Below are positions 1 to 8,473 of a stretch of 23,172 nucleotides of DNA, piece by piece. The stretch lies in IMG/VR virus record IMGVR_UViG_3300021960_000540, positions 1 through 23,172 of that record; one strand, 5' to 3'. Each line of letters opens with the position of its first letter. Position 1 is the stretch's first letter. Position numbers and translations under genes: made by a program. This stretch comes from a virus. Under the pieces are notes generated by a model, which was not told the origin of the DNA, made no database searches, and was given only the letters and a program-made list of their open reading frames with translations.

Positions 1-3000
1 CCTCCAGTAAGGGTAATACCGTTTACTGAGCCTGTAGTTGCTACTGAAGTAACTGTACCTGTAGTTGTAGAATAACCATAAGCCAGTATTTTGTCTTCAA
101 TAGCCGCTGAAGTCATTAGTGACGTATCATTAGCTACGAAAGCTTCTGCACTAGTCTGATAAGCGGCATCCGCTAATTGAGATACGGTAATCCCGCTTAA
201 AGCGCCTCCAAGAGTAAGAGTACCCGAAGAGGTAACTGTACCTGTAAGGGTAATACCGTTTACTGAGCCTGTAGTTGCTACTGAAGTAACTGTACCTGTA
301 GTTGTAGAATAACCATAAGCCAGTATTTTGTCTTCAATAGCCGCTGAAGTCATTAGTGACGTATTATTAGCTTCGAAAGCTTCTGTATTAGTCTGATAAG
401 CGGCATCCGCTAATTGAGATACGGTAATCCCGCTTAAAGCGCCTCCAAGAGTAAGAGTACCTGAGCCAGTAATTGTACCTCCAGTAAGGGTAATACCGTT
501 TACTGAGCCTGTAGTTGCTACTGAAGTAACTGTACCTGTAGTTGTAGAATAACCATAAGCCAGTATTTTGTCTTCAATAGCCGCTGAAGTCATTAGTGAC
601 GTATCATTAGCTACGAAAGCTTCTGCACTAGTCTGATAAGCGGCATCCGCTAATTGAGATACGGTAATCCCGCTTAAAGCGCCTCCAAGAGTAATAGTTC
701 CTGAGCTAGTAATTGTACCTCCAGTAAGGGTAATACCGTTTACTGAGCCTGTAGTTGCTACTGAAGTAACTGTACCTGTAGTGCTGCTAAAATTAGCATC
801 ATTATTAAATACGCTTAATTTAATCTCGCTTGCGGGTTTCCTACTCTCTGTAGTACCGTTTTGTAGTATAAATTCTGTGGTGGCAGCCACATCTGCTACC
901 ATGTCGGCTAACTCAGAAAAATCTAAACTAAAAGAGCCTGTAGATAATGTTATTCCAGTGCCTCCAGAGAATAAACCTCTTATCTCAGAATCTGATAAAC
1001 CATTAATAGTAGCTATAACAGGATCGGTTCCTGAAATAGCTACACTCAAATTAGTTCCAAAGTTTAAATCATCGACCTCTGTCGCAGTACCTCCACTATC
1101 TTGAACCTGCATAGAAGCAGATGCATTGACAATAGAGTTTGCATCAATAGTTACTCCAGAAAGAATTAGGTCAGTTCCGTCAAACCACACATACTTTGAG
1201 TCATTACCAAAGATCATTTTCCCAGCGGTTAAGTCTAAGAATGCTCCCGCCTCTCCGGAGGTAGGAGCAGAATCAGCTTCTGGAATGTTTCCGCCCTTTA
1301 GGGTACCTGCCGTAATGTCTCCGATGTTTGCTGATACGGCTGCAAGACTATTAACAGATACATCATCTGCAAAAACTTTCTGGGCGTTTAATAAAGTAGC
1401 AACAATAGAGTTTGCACTAACACTATCCGCAGTGATAGAATTAGCTGCTATAGTGTTGGCAGTAACAGAATTAGCCGCTAGATTATTAGCGGTTATAGAA
1501 TTAGCTGCTAATAACTCTGTTGTTATCGAATTTGATACGATTTTACTAGCATTGACCGAATTTGCAGCGATTTCATTAGTCCTAACCGAATTTGCAGCAA
1601 TAATATCAGCAGTGACTCCGTTTGCTGCAATATCATTGGTGTTAATCTTATTAGCATTTAATAAAGTAGCAACAATAGAGTTTGCACTAACACTATCCGC
1701 AGTGATAGAATTAGCTGCTATAGTGTTGGCAGTAACAGAATTAGCGGATAACTTCTCTACAGTAATTGCATTTGCCGCAATTTTATTACTAGTAATCGCG
1801 TTGGCAGCAATAGTATCAGCAGTGACTGCCCCAACAGTTAACTCTAGAGTTGTTATAGAGTTAGATGCAATAGTATCCGCATTAACTGAGTTAGTCGCCA
1901 AAGAGTCAGAAGTAATAGAGTTAGCTGCAATTGAGTTTGTAGTGATTTGATTAGCAGCAATCAAATTAGTAGTAATAGAGTTAGCAGCAATCTTATCAGA
2001 GTTAATTTGATTAGCAGCAATTCTGTTGGTTGTAATAGAATTTGCGGCAAGAAGCTCGGTGGTAATAGTATTAGCTACAATGTTTTCAGCAAAAACAGCA
2101 TTTGCTATAAGCTCATTTGTAGTAATAGAGTTAGCAGCAATCTTATCGGCGTTAACAGAATTAACAGCAAGTTTTTCTGCGGTAATTAAAAAAGCGTCAA
2201 GTGTTTCTGTAGTAATAGACCCAGAAGAAATATGCCTAGAGGTGATTGCGTTGGAAGCAATAATGTTTGCTTCAACAGAATTGGATTGCAAAATATTAGA
2301 ATTAATAGCATTCGATACAAGAGAATTAGTAGTAACTGACTCTGCAGCAATAGTTTTTGATGTGACAGAATTAGCAGAAATAGTATCTGTAATAACAGAA
2401 TTAGCCTGTAAAATATCTGTAGTGACAGAATTAGCAGAAATAGTATCTGTAATAACAGAATTAGCCTGTAAAATGGCTGTAGTGACAGAATTAGCCGAAA
2501 TAGTATCTGTAATAACAGAATTAGCCTGTAAAATATCTGTAGTGACAGAATTAGCCGAAATAGTATCTGTAATAACAGAATTAGCCTGTAAAATGTCTGT
2601 AGTGACAGAATTAGCAGAAATAGTATCTGTAATAACAGAATTAGCCTGTAAAATGTCTGTAGTGACAGAATTAGCAGCAATAGTATCCGCAATAACAGAG
2701 TTAGACACAATACTATTTGTAATAATGGAGTTAGATGCAATAATATTCGTAACAACAGAATTAGATGCGATAGTATCCGTAACAACAGAATTAGCAGCTA
2801 ACTTGCCTGTAGTAATTGAACCAGCAGCTAAACTTCCAGTTCCAACGGAACCACTTATTAATAAAGAGCCATCTACTGCTTCTGTTTGTTCTACCCAGGA
2901 TGAAATTGGATCATAAATCCAAACACTCTGTGCTGTGGGAGCACTTTCAGAGCCCACAAAAAACCAAGCTTGGTCTTTGGCTATAGGATCCCCCGGTCTA

Positions 3001-6000
3001 TTAGTCCAAGAAGTATCCCAAGCTGTGTCAGCTTGAGAAGAAGTTGTAGGAAGAGAAGTAACTGGAACATGCCATCTTCCTGCGCCTCTAGAACCTACGG
3101 AAGAAACACTAAAATCTTGTTCTGGATAAAATAGTGATGTATTTCCAAAAGAATCAGTAACCTGTACAGTATATTTAATAGTTGCACTTAGGGCGGTAAT
3201 ACTACTAGGAACATCATATAGTATAAAATCAGAACCTTCCGTATCTACGGCACCTGCAGTAATATTTGTAGGTGTAACAGCGTTCACTTTAAAAGAAGGT
3301 TCTGCGGCTCCAGTGCTGTCATAAGGTATATCTGTAATACCTGATTTTACTCGTATAGCTGTACCCGTACCAGTATATACATAACTGCCTAGGGAGAGAG
3401 GATTCTCTGACAAAGATACAACAGGTCTGGAAAGATTTACGGATACGGCTTCTACTCCCGAAGCAGTTACTGCTGTTAGTACACTTGTATAAGGGGAAAA
3501 GAAAGTTTTTGGAATATTTTCGGTGCTTCGAGTAGTAGTGCTAGTAGTTCTATAACGAATCCAATAGTATAAAGTAGTCGGAGCAATACTAATAACTGGG
3601 TCTAAATAAGTGGTTGCTGAAGAGGTACCAATGAGTTCCGCAGTATTTACGTCATTAGTAGTATTTCTTCTTACTTCAATAGTGTAGTTGTTGGGATTAA
3701 ACTTCGGCGCATTTACCCAGGAAAGTTGAATACCAACTCTCTGGGTAATATGAGAAAAGCTTGTGGGAGTAACTACATCTGCTTGATTAGCTACACTAGC
3801 GGAAGTTTGTCCAGAAAATTCACTGACAGGACTAGGCTGCACTAAGTAAGCATCATCATTGTGTTCTTCTGCAGTAACTTGAACCAAACAATCATTGGTA
3901 AATGTTAAATTAGTAATTCTAAAATACTTGGTTACCCACCCGAATCTATCATAATTAATAGCGATAATATTACCAGCTACTAGCAGAATACCTCGCGGAG
4001 TAGTTTTAAAACTAATTTTTAACCCATAACGAGATTGTTCTAGATATTGGCTGGCATTGATTCTAGCATTATAGTAATTTGTTACATAGGGCGTTTTAAA
4101 ATCTCCCTTTTTAGACACATTTCTATCTTCTTTTAGGTAAGTAGAATTAAAGAAAGAAATATTTCTAGTTTCAAAAGAATTTTGAGGATCCGAGATACCT
4201 ACAGAAACTAAGTTAAAAGTTCCTTTTTGTCCTGCATCTTCTACGTTTATAGTACCAATGATGTCGTCTTCATATAAAATTTCAGCGGAGTCAAGAGTAC
4301 CTACTTTAGACTCTACAGCAATATCATACTTACCGTTAGAATAACGAAGCATGCCATTAAAGTGGTTTAACATGCTATTAATATTATCGAATACAGAAGC
4401 AGAAGTATCTAATACAACATTAGTTTGGTGGCGAGTTACTTCTCTCTGATTTTGATCGGCCCACCCAAGATATTTCCAGAATTTTACTTCATCAGAGTCG
4501 TATAAAGAATAGCCAGAAGCAAAGGTAGTTGTAGAACCTTGTAATTTTCTAATAACTGGATTACTGTATTCTCCTGGAGCATTTCCAGCACCTATGGTCA
4601 TAGTCGCAGTGCCACCCCCATTTACTTTATCTAAAGTAAGCGAGGTTATTTCAGTAAGAAGTATCAGAGCTGCTTTAGTTATTTTACCAGTAGAAGTGAC
4701 TCTATAAAGTTTACCGGAAGTCCAAACTAAATCACCGGCAGTGTATGTTTTCCAATCATGCCACTTATATCCCAACTTACCAATTACATCTGTCCAGACA
4801 GTCTCTAGTAGCCCGGACTCAGATTTACTAGATAGCTTCGTACCTTGCCATACCGTTTTGCCGTTGTAAGAATATTTATATATATCGCCTACTAGGGGGC
4901 TATAACTAGTTGATATTGTTGAAACATCAGAACGAGTATCACAAACTCGTGCAGCGGCTAAAAAGCTTGGTAATCCAATATCTTTCTCAAGACTCAGACC
5001 TTTACCAAACCTAACATTGGTCATGTAGTCTAAAGTCTGCATAACAGGATTAATAGAAACTCTTAAATCGGGCTTAGTATATAGTTTATAGCTATCTCCA
5101 GTGGTACCATTACCTGTGGGTAGATAACCTATATCAAAAGCTGAATCAACTGCAGCTATTCTATAGTCAGTGCCTGCTTCGGTAAATGCATAATATTTTA
5201 CTACTTTTCTTTTCTGTAGATAGGTAGAGCCATCAGCTACTGTACGAGTAACTTCTATCTCAAAACCATTATAAGCGTCTTCTACAGAGCTGGCTGTGGC
5301 AGGGTCAAGAGCTATAGCATTATTTATAGTAATATAGTTTAATACAGTATCAAATTCAGTAGCCGAGTCGGAAGTATCATAATCTTTTATAGTATGCGTT
5401 CCATCTCCATTATCTTCGGTATCACCTTTATCTTCAGACCCAGGGCCTCCCTGCCCATCTTCAGGTTGCGTATCTTGTGTTTGTTTTTGGGCAATAGTAG
5501 TTACTGTTCCTCGCCCTTTTATAGAATTATCTGGTTGCGCTTGCTCAGCAGCAGCGGATTCTATTATTACCCTAGGAACAGCACCACTCGATACAGTTAC
5601 ATCTACCCCTGTTGTAGTTGCTGTAGCTACAGATTGAATTGGAGCTTCAAGAGTCTCATCCACAATTCCGGTAATTTCTGTAGCGCCAGAGACTATAAAA
5701 TTTAATTGATTTGCAGGCGTCGTTACACTCTGAATATAAAAAGCGGAAGTAGTGGTAAAAGCAGGGTCATTTTTTAATCTAATCCTAGGCGAAGAATTTT
5801 CTGGGAGAGTAAATATATCCTGTATATAATTGGAAGAACCTATTTGAGTTCCTCCAAGTTCGTGTAAAGTTACTTCTTCACCTAAAATAAAATTATCGGA
5901 ATCTTGTCCTGCGGCAGGCACAGAAATATAGGACCAGTCATAGTTATAGCAGTCTATCAGTCTACCCCGAACTACAAAATCTAGTTCTGGTATAGAGGTC

Positions 6001-7742
6001 TCATCTTCGGCTATAGTATATTTTCCGACAACATAAGCAGTGTCTAATACTCTATGCTGTCCTCCCCAGTATGAAAAACGTTTATCAGAGTAGTAGTCCT
6101 GTTGTAATTTAAATCTTTGTGCACTAGCTAAGGATACTAAAAGAGAATCTGCTTTTTGATTAGAAGCTCCTGCATGGAAAGTATATCTGGCATCTATGGG
6201 GCTAGTATATGATGCAAACTCTCCCTCCTGTATTCCGTTTCCGTTTGTTACAGTTCCTGTAGCGCTTAGCGCTTCAACGTTGTCTAAGTTTACGGCATAA
6301 ACACCGTCGTCGTATTCTACAAGTTCCCCAAATTCTGTAGTATGAACTGTAACTACAGATCTGGACTCACCATCCTTGCCGACTTTCGCATTGATTTTAG
6401 TGCCGTCGTATACGCTAGTCGTAGTACCTAGTACGTCTCCTTGGTCCATTCTGCCGATACATGCGACATCTACATTTTCTGTCGCAGTCGGCCCTCTAGT
6501 AACGGAGTCTTGTCCATCCACACAAATACTTGAAAGATTATTCAAGTATATATCATATATCCCTGAAATTTCTCCTTCGCATATGGCATAAGCTACGTAT
6601 ACAATTCTAGAGTTATCTACCTCTGTATCTACGAAAAACGGTACACTGTCTATTTTCTGTACACCATAAACTACAGGCAAGTATTTTGCTTCTAAATTGA
6701 ACCTGAGATCGGCTTCTCTATCTACATTTACTTGGTATTCTACTTGCTTATATTTTTTACTACCATACCATTTTCTCTTCATTTTGAGTTTGGTTCTGGT
6801 TTCTTTAACTTGATAGATTGCTATAAGATTTATAGCTAACTCTGAGTGGGCAAACCCTAGATCTGTAGCGTATTCTTGTCTTTTAAGGGCGGAAGGAATA
6901 ACTTTGCCAGAAGCATCTAATCCTCTATGGAAAGAGTCTGCAGTGAGTCGTCCGCTAACTCTTACGAAGTCTCCCCAATGGCTAGAAACATTCCAGGAAA
7001 TTCTTGAATTACCTTCTGGATTTTCAGTAAGTTTTGCAGTGTTAATAATACCTTTAAATAGAAGATAAGGCGAGCCAATGATAAGACCATTAGTATTATC
7101 AATATGCGCTTTATAGATAAATACTTCTCTATTAATGTAGCCTGCATAGCTCGTAGCTGTTCTTTTATTAAGTAGCCCAATTACTTCTTCGGAAGCAAAT
7201 TCTAAAGTATAGAAGTTTGTTTTAGTAACAAAAGCTTCATCAACAGTAACAATAGCTCTCGTATTGTTTTGAGTAAAGCTATCTATTCGAGCAGTTTTTC
7301 CATCATTATTATCGCCAAGATCTATAAGCTTAACTTTATCGCCTTCTGCGAAACCGGCGAGCACTAAATCGAAATTTGACTGAATAAAATCAGCGCCGAT
7401 AGTAAAAGTATCTCCTAGAGAGGTGGATAATGCTGTGGCATCTAGTTGTAAACTAATAGAAGAGGCGCGGGCTTGAGTAGTTTCTGTAACGCTACCTACA
7501 GAAATTAACCTATTTGATAAATACCGTTGTGCGCCATTACCGCTTTGGTCATCGAAACTAATATCTCGTGAACCATCCGTAATGTATGCATACCCGAGTG
7601 CGTCGGTTCTCGGCGTTCCCGTGGTAGTTTTTATTGCTTTTTCGAACTTAACAATATGTGCATAGGAAAAATTATCCCTATAATCGGCATTATCAGTTAG
7701 TAAAGAGTTGGTAAGATCTGTGCTTAAACTTCTGATTGTCAC
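1..7742 (-). CDS. Giant tip attachment / central fibre protein, J-like (partial)
   Basis: One frame stays open from GTG 7742 (GGAGG seven bases upstream, overlapping the previous TGA) to the left edge: about 2580 codons with no stop. Residues 1-290 look like a beta-rich hub domain (GRLTADSFHRGL near 260), perhaps lambda L-like. J-family motifs follow: YLPVVYGVQKI near 352, with VAYAICEGEISGIYDIYLN after it, YMTNVRFGKGL near 905, and FDNINSMLNHFNGMLRYSNG near 1120-1145. Around 775-800 is an acidic Gly/Pro/Asp linker. A fibronectin III-like region spans about 1325-1395, and EAVDGSLLISGSVGTGSL lies near 1610. Then come about 48 decapeptide repeats (1634-2120), SANIGDITAGTLKGG, and 80-residue repeats from about 2320 on. 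It binds the host receptor and forms the tail tip. The C-terminus is outside the window. Confidence 0.92.
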   Translation of the reverse strand, partial: MTIRSLSTDLTNSLLTDNADYRDNFSYAHIVKFEKAIKTTTGTPRTDALGYAYITDGSRDISFDDQSGNGAQRYLSNRLISVGSVTETTQARASSISLQLDATALSTSLGDTFTIGADFIQSNFDLVLAGFAEGDKVKLIDLGDNNDGKTARIDSFTQNNTRAIVTVDEAFVTKTNFYTLEFASEEVIGLLNKRTATSYAGYINREVFIYKAHIDNTNGLIIGSPYLLFKGIINTAKLTENPEGNSRISWNVSSHWGDFVRVSGRLTADSFHRGLDASGKVIPSALKRQEYATDLGFAHSELAINLIAIYQVKETRTKLKMKRKWYGSKKYKQVEYQVNVDREADLRFNLEAKYLPVVYGVQKIDSVPFFVDTEVDNSRIVYVAYAICEGEISGIYDIYLNNLSSICVDGQDSVTRGPTATENVDVACIGRMDQGDVLGTTTSVYDGTKINAKVGKDGESRSVVTVHTTEFGELVEYDDGVYAVNLDNVEALSATGTVTNGNGIQEGEFASYTSPIDARYTFHAGASNQKADSLLVSLASAQRFKLQQDYYSDKRFSYWGGQHRVLDTAYVVGKYTIAEDETSIPELDFVVRGRLIDCYNYDWSYISVPAAGQDSDNFILGEEVTLHELGGTQIGSSNYIQDIFTLPENSSPRIRLKNDPAFTTTSAFYIQSVTTPANQLNFIVSGATEITGIVDETLEAPIQSVATATTTGVDVTVSSGAVPRVIIESAAAEQAQPDNSIKGRGTVTTIAQKQTQDTQPEDGQGGPGSEDKGDTEDNGDGTHTIKDYDTSDSATEFDTVLNYITINNAIALDPATASSVEDAYNGFEIEVTRTVADGSTYLQKRKVVKYYAFTEAGTDYRIAAVDSAFDIGYLPTGNGTTGDSYKLYTKPDLRVSINPVMQTLDYMTNVRFGKGLSLEKDIGLPSFLAAARVCDTRSDVSTISTSYSPLVGDIYKYSYNGKTVWQGTKLSSKSESGLLETVWTDVIGKLGYKWHDWKTYTAGDLVWTSGKLYRVTSTGKITKAALILLTEITSLTLDKVNGGGTATMTIGAGNAPGEYSNPVIRKLQGSTTTFASGYSLYDSDEVKFWKYLGWADQNQREVTRHQTNVVLDTSASVFDNINSMLNHFNGMLRYSNGKYDIAVESKVGTLDSAEILYEDDIIGTINVEDAGQKGTFNLVSVGISDPQNSFETRNISFFNSTYLKEDRNVSKKGDFKTPYVTNYYNARINASQYLEQSRYGLKISFKTTPRGILLVAGNIIAINYDRFGWVTKYFRITNLTFTNDCLVQVTAEEHNDDAYLVQPSPVSEFSGQTSASVANQADVVTPTSFSHITQRVGIQLSWVNAPKFNPNNYTIEVRRNTTNDVNTAELIGTSSATTYLDPVISIAPTTLYYWIRYRTTSTTTRSTENIPKTFFSPYTSVLTAVTASGVEAVSVNLSRPVVSLSENPLSLGSYVYTGTGTAIRVKSGITDIPYDSTGAAEPSFKVNAVTPTNITAGAVDTEGSDFILYDVPSSITALSATIKYTVQVTDSFGNTSLFYPEQDFSVSSVGSRGAGRWHVPVTSLPTTSSQADTAWDTSWTNRPGDPIAKDQAWFFVGSESAPTAQSVWIYDPISSWVEQTEAVDGSLLISGSVGTGSLAAGSITTGKLAANSVVTDTIASNSVVTNIIASNSIITNSIVSNSVIADTIAANSVTTDILQANSVITDTISANSVTTDILQANSVITDTISANSVTTDILQANSVITDTISANSVTTAILQANSVITDTISANSVTTDILQANSVITDTISANSVTSKTIAAESVTTNSLVSNAINSNILQSNSVEANIIASNAITSRHISSGSITTETLDAFLITAEKLAVNSVNADKIAANSITTNELIANAVFAENIVANTITTELLAANSITTNRIAANQINSDKIAANSITTNLIAANQITTNSIAANSITSDSLATNSVNADTIASNSITTLELTVGAVTADTIAANAITSNKIAANAITVEKLSANSVTANTIAANSITADSVSANSIVATLLNANKINTNDIAANGVTADIIAANSVRTNEIAANSVNASKIVSNSITTELLAANSITANNLAANSVTANTIAANSITADSVSANSIVATLLNAQKVFADDVSVNSLAAVSANIGDITAGTLKGGNIPEADSAPTSGEAGAFLDLTAGKMIFGNDSKYVWFDGTDLILSGVTIDANSIVNASASMQVQDSGGTATEVDDLNFGTNLSVAISGTDPVIATINGLSDSEIRGLFSGGTGITLSTGSFSLDFSELADMVADVAATTEFILQNGTTESRKPASEIKLSVFNNDANFSSTTGTVTSVATTGSVNGITLTGGTITSSGTITLGGALSGITVSQLADAAYQTSAEAFVANDTSLMTSAAIEDKILAYGYSTTTGTVTSVATTGSVNGITLTGGTITGSGTLTLGGALSGITVSQLADAAYQTNTEAFEANNTSLMTSAAIEDKILAYGYSTTTGTVTSVATTGSVNGITLTGTVTSSGTLTLGGALSGITVSQLADAAYQTSAEAFVANDTSLMTSAAIEDKILAYGYSTTTGTVTSVATTGSVNGITLTG
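7..780 (-). repeat. 240-bp tandem repeats in fibre gene, 3.2 copies or more
   Basis: Copies span 7-243 (237 bp, one codon shorter), 244-483 and 484-723, with a partial copy 724-780. The array continues off the left edge. Each encodes an 80-residue unit containing GSVNGITLTGG, TLGGALSGITVSQLADAAYQ and AAIEDKILAYGY. Bases 1-217 and 478-694 are identical, while the middle copy differs at four bases in that stretch (seven over the whole copy). It is a repeated beta-rich fibre shaft or receptor-region unit in the protein. Confidence 0.95.
1387..1745 (-). repeat. 89-bp perfect direct duplication, offset 270 bp
   Basis: Bases 1387-1475 and 1657-1745 are identical over 89 bp, 270 bp apart, while the intervening repeats are diverged. 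A block of nine decapeptides (90 codons) was therefore duplicated in frame in the shaft array, probably by slippage or recombination. Confidence 0.9.
2371..2670 (-). repeat. Five 60-bp tandem repeats inside the decapeptide array
   Basis: Five consecutive 60-bp units, nearly identical, each encoding two decapeptides (ANSVTTDILQ and ANSVITDTIS). They differ at only a few bases (cag/ccg and ata/atg/gct changes), so they are younger than the surrounding diverged 30-bp repeats and mark recent amplification. Confidence 0.93.
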
Positions 7743-8473
7743 TGTACTTCCTCCAAAGAAAGAGAGAACTGATATAGATTATTAGTTCCTAAAGAGTATT
7801 CTTGAGTATCCTTGTCGGATACTACTTTAAAAAGGACGTCCTTAAATTGAGTTGTAGAGGCAGCAGTTACGTCTTTCTGCAGCCCCGGAGTAAAATGAAT
7901 TTTTATCTGATCTGCATCTAAAGTAGTAGTATTTTGCAAAAGATCGGCGGTCTCCACTCCTGTTATCATATAAACTTTTTTATGATTAGTATTCGAAGCG
8001 TCGGTAATTGTAAATACATCTCCTGCAGTCGGAGTTCCATGAGTAGCAAAGGCATACGAAACACCTTCTAATTTCATAGAAGTTTCTCCTGCAAAAGCAG
8101 CATTAGGTAGAAATAAACTGTTTACATATGTAGCGTTTGCAGAGAAAGTAGAGTTTTGGGGAACTTCGTACTGTGGAAGAGAAACGAAAAAGGGGACTAA
8201 ACCACCTCTTCTAGAAAACATAAAAGTTTGTACGGGATTGAACTCGGCCCTCGTCATAGGATTATAACTTATATTCATTTTCCAGTATTGATTTGAAGAA
8301 GCTCTTGAAATATAACGCCCACTATTTGTTCTAGTCTTCATTATTTTTTCATTAGAAGAAAGAGTGACGGAAGAATACCCGGGCCCCTCTAACGAACCGT
8401 TAGCATCTCCTGCTGGACCAATCGTATAAGTAGGGTTTGGCAGTGTGTCTGCAAAAGTAGTAAAAGTAGCCAT
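7739..8473 (-). CDS. Putative distal tail / tail-tip protein
   Basis: A 244-residue, Ser/Thr/Asn-rich, beta-strand protein between tape measure and tip attachment genes, the place of distal tail (Dit-like) or lambda M-like proteins. Visible features include MATFTTFADTLPNPTYTIGP, a repeated aromatic pattern (RYISRASSNQYWKMNISY), and FMFSRRGGLVPFFVSLPQYE. The C-terminus ends in alternating hydrophobic strands (EYSLGTNNLYQFSLSLEEVQ), as in tube-like tip proteins. I do not recognise a precise family. It starts at ATG 8473 overlapping the tape measure stop by one base, with AGGGA upstream. Its TGA overlaps the GTG of the next gene (GTGA). Confidence 0.65.
   Translation of the reverse strand: MATFTTFADTLPNPTYTIGPAGDANGSLEGPGYSSVTLSSNEKIMKTRTNSGRYISRASSNQYWKMNISYNPMTRAEFNPVQTFMFSRRGGLVPFFVSLPQYEVPQNSTFSANATYVNSLFLPNAAFAGETSMKLEGVSYAFATHGTPTAGDVFTITDASNTNHKKVYMITGVETADLLQNTTTLDADQIKIHFTPGLQKDVTAASTTQFKDVLFKVVSDKDTQEYSLGTNNLYQFSLSLEEVQ

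Larger units (their letters stand above)
1380..2840 (-). repeat. Decapeptide repeat array (ANSVxTxxI) in fibre gene
   Basis: A 30-bp period runs for about 1460 bases and encodes about 48 units of the kind ANSVITDTI or ANSITTNKI. Similar GSVTTAKLA/ANSITTDKI repeats occur in J-like and other tail fibre proteins and probably form a slender, regular, beta-rich trimeric shaft. Poor complexity keeps other frames open, which creates false genes of up to 296 residues on the opposite strand. Confidence 0.9.

Noticed and set aside
1-780. Diversity-generating retroelement variable region in the 240-bp repeats
   Set aside because: No reverse transcriptase or template repeat is in the window, the A-bearing copy changes from site to site, and only seven differences are available.
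781-1104. Plus-strand frame of 107 codons with a signal-peptide-like start
   Set aside because: It is antisense to the fibre gene, lacks a ribosome site, and the real minus frame continues unbroken through it.
2186-2785. Leucine-rich 199-codon minus-strand frame
   Set aside because: It is another frame of the same repeats. Its Leu-rich look comes from reading the repeat out of frame.
1126-2916. Two long plus-strand frames (1126-1950 and 2026-2916, 274 and 296 codons) over the fibre repeats
   Set aside because: They are the antisense of the 30-bp repeat array, have no ribosome sites, repeat the same period and lie wholly inside a continuous minus-strand gene.
1-2916. CRISPR-like or non-coding repeat array
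   Set aside because: All repeat lengths are multiples of three, there are no unique spacers, and the frame is conserved, so these are protein repeats.
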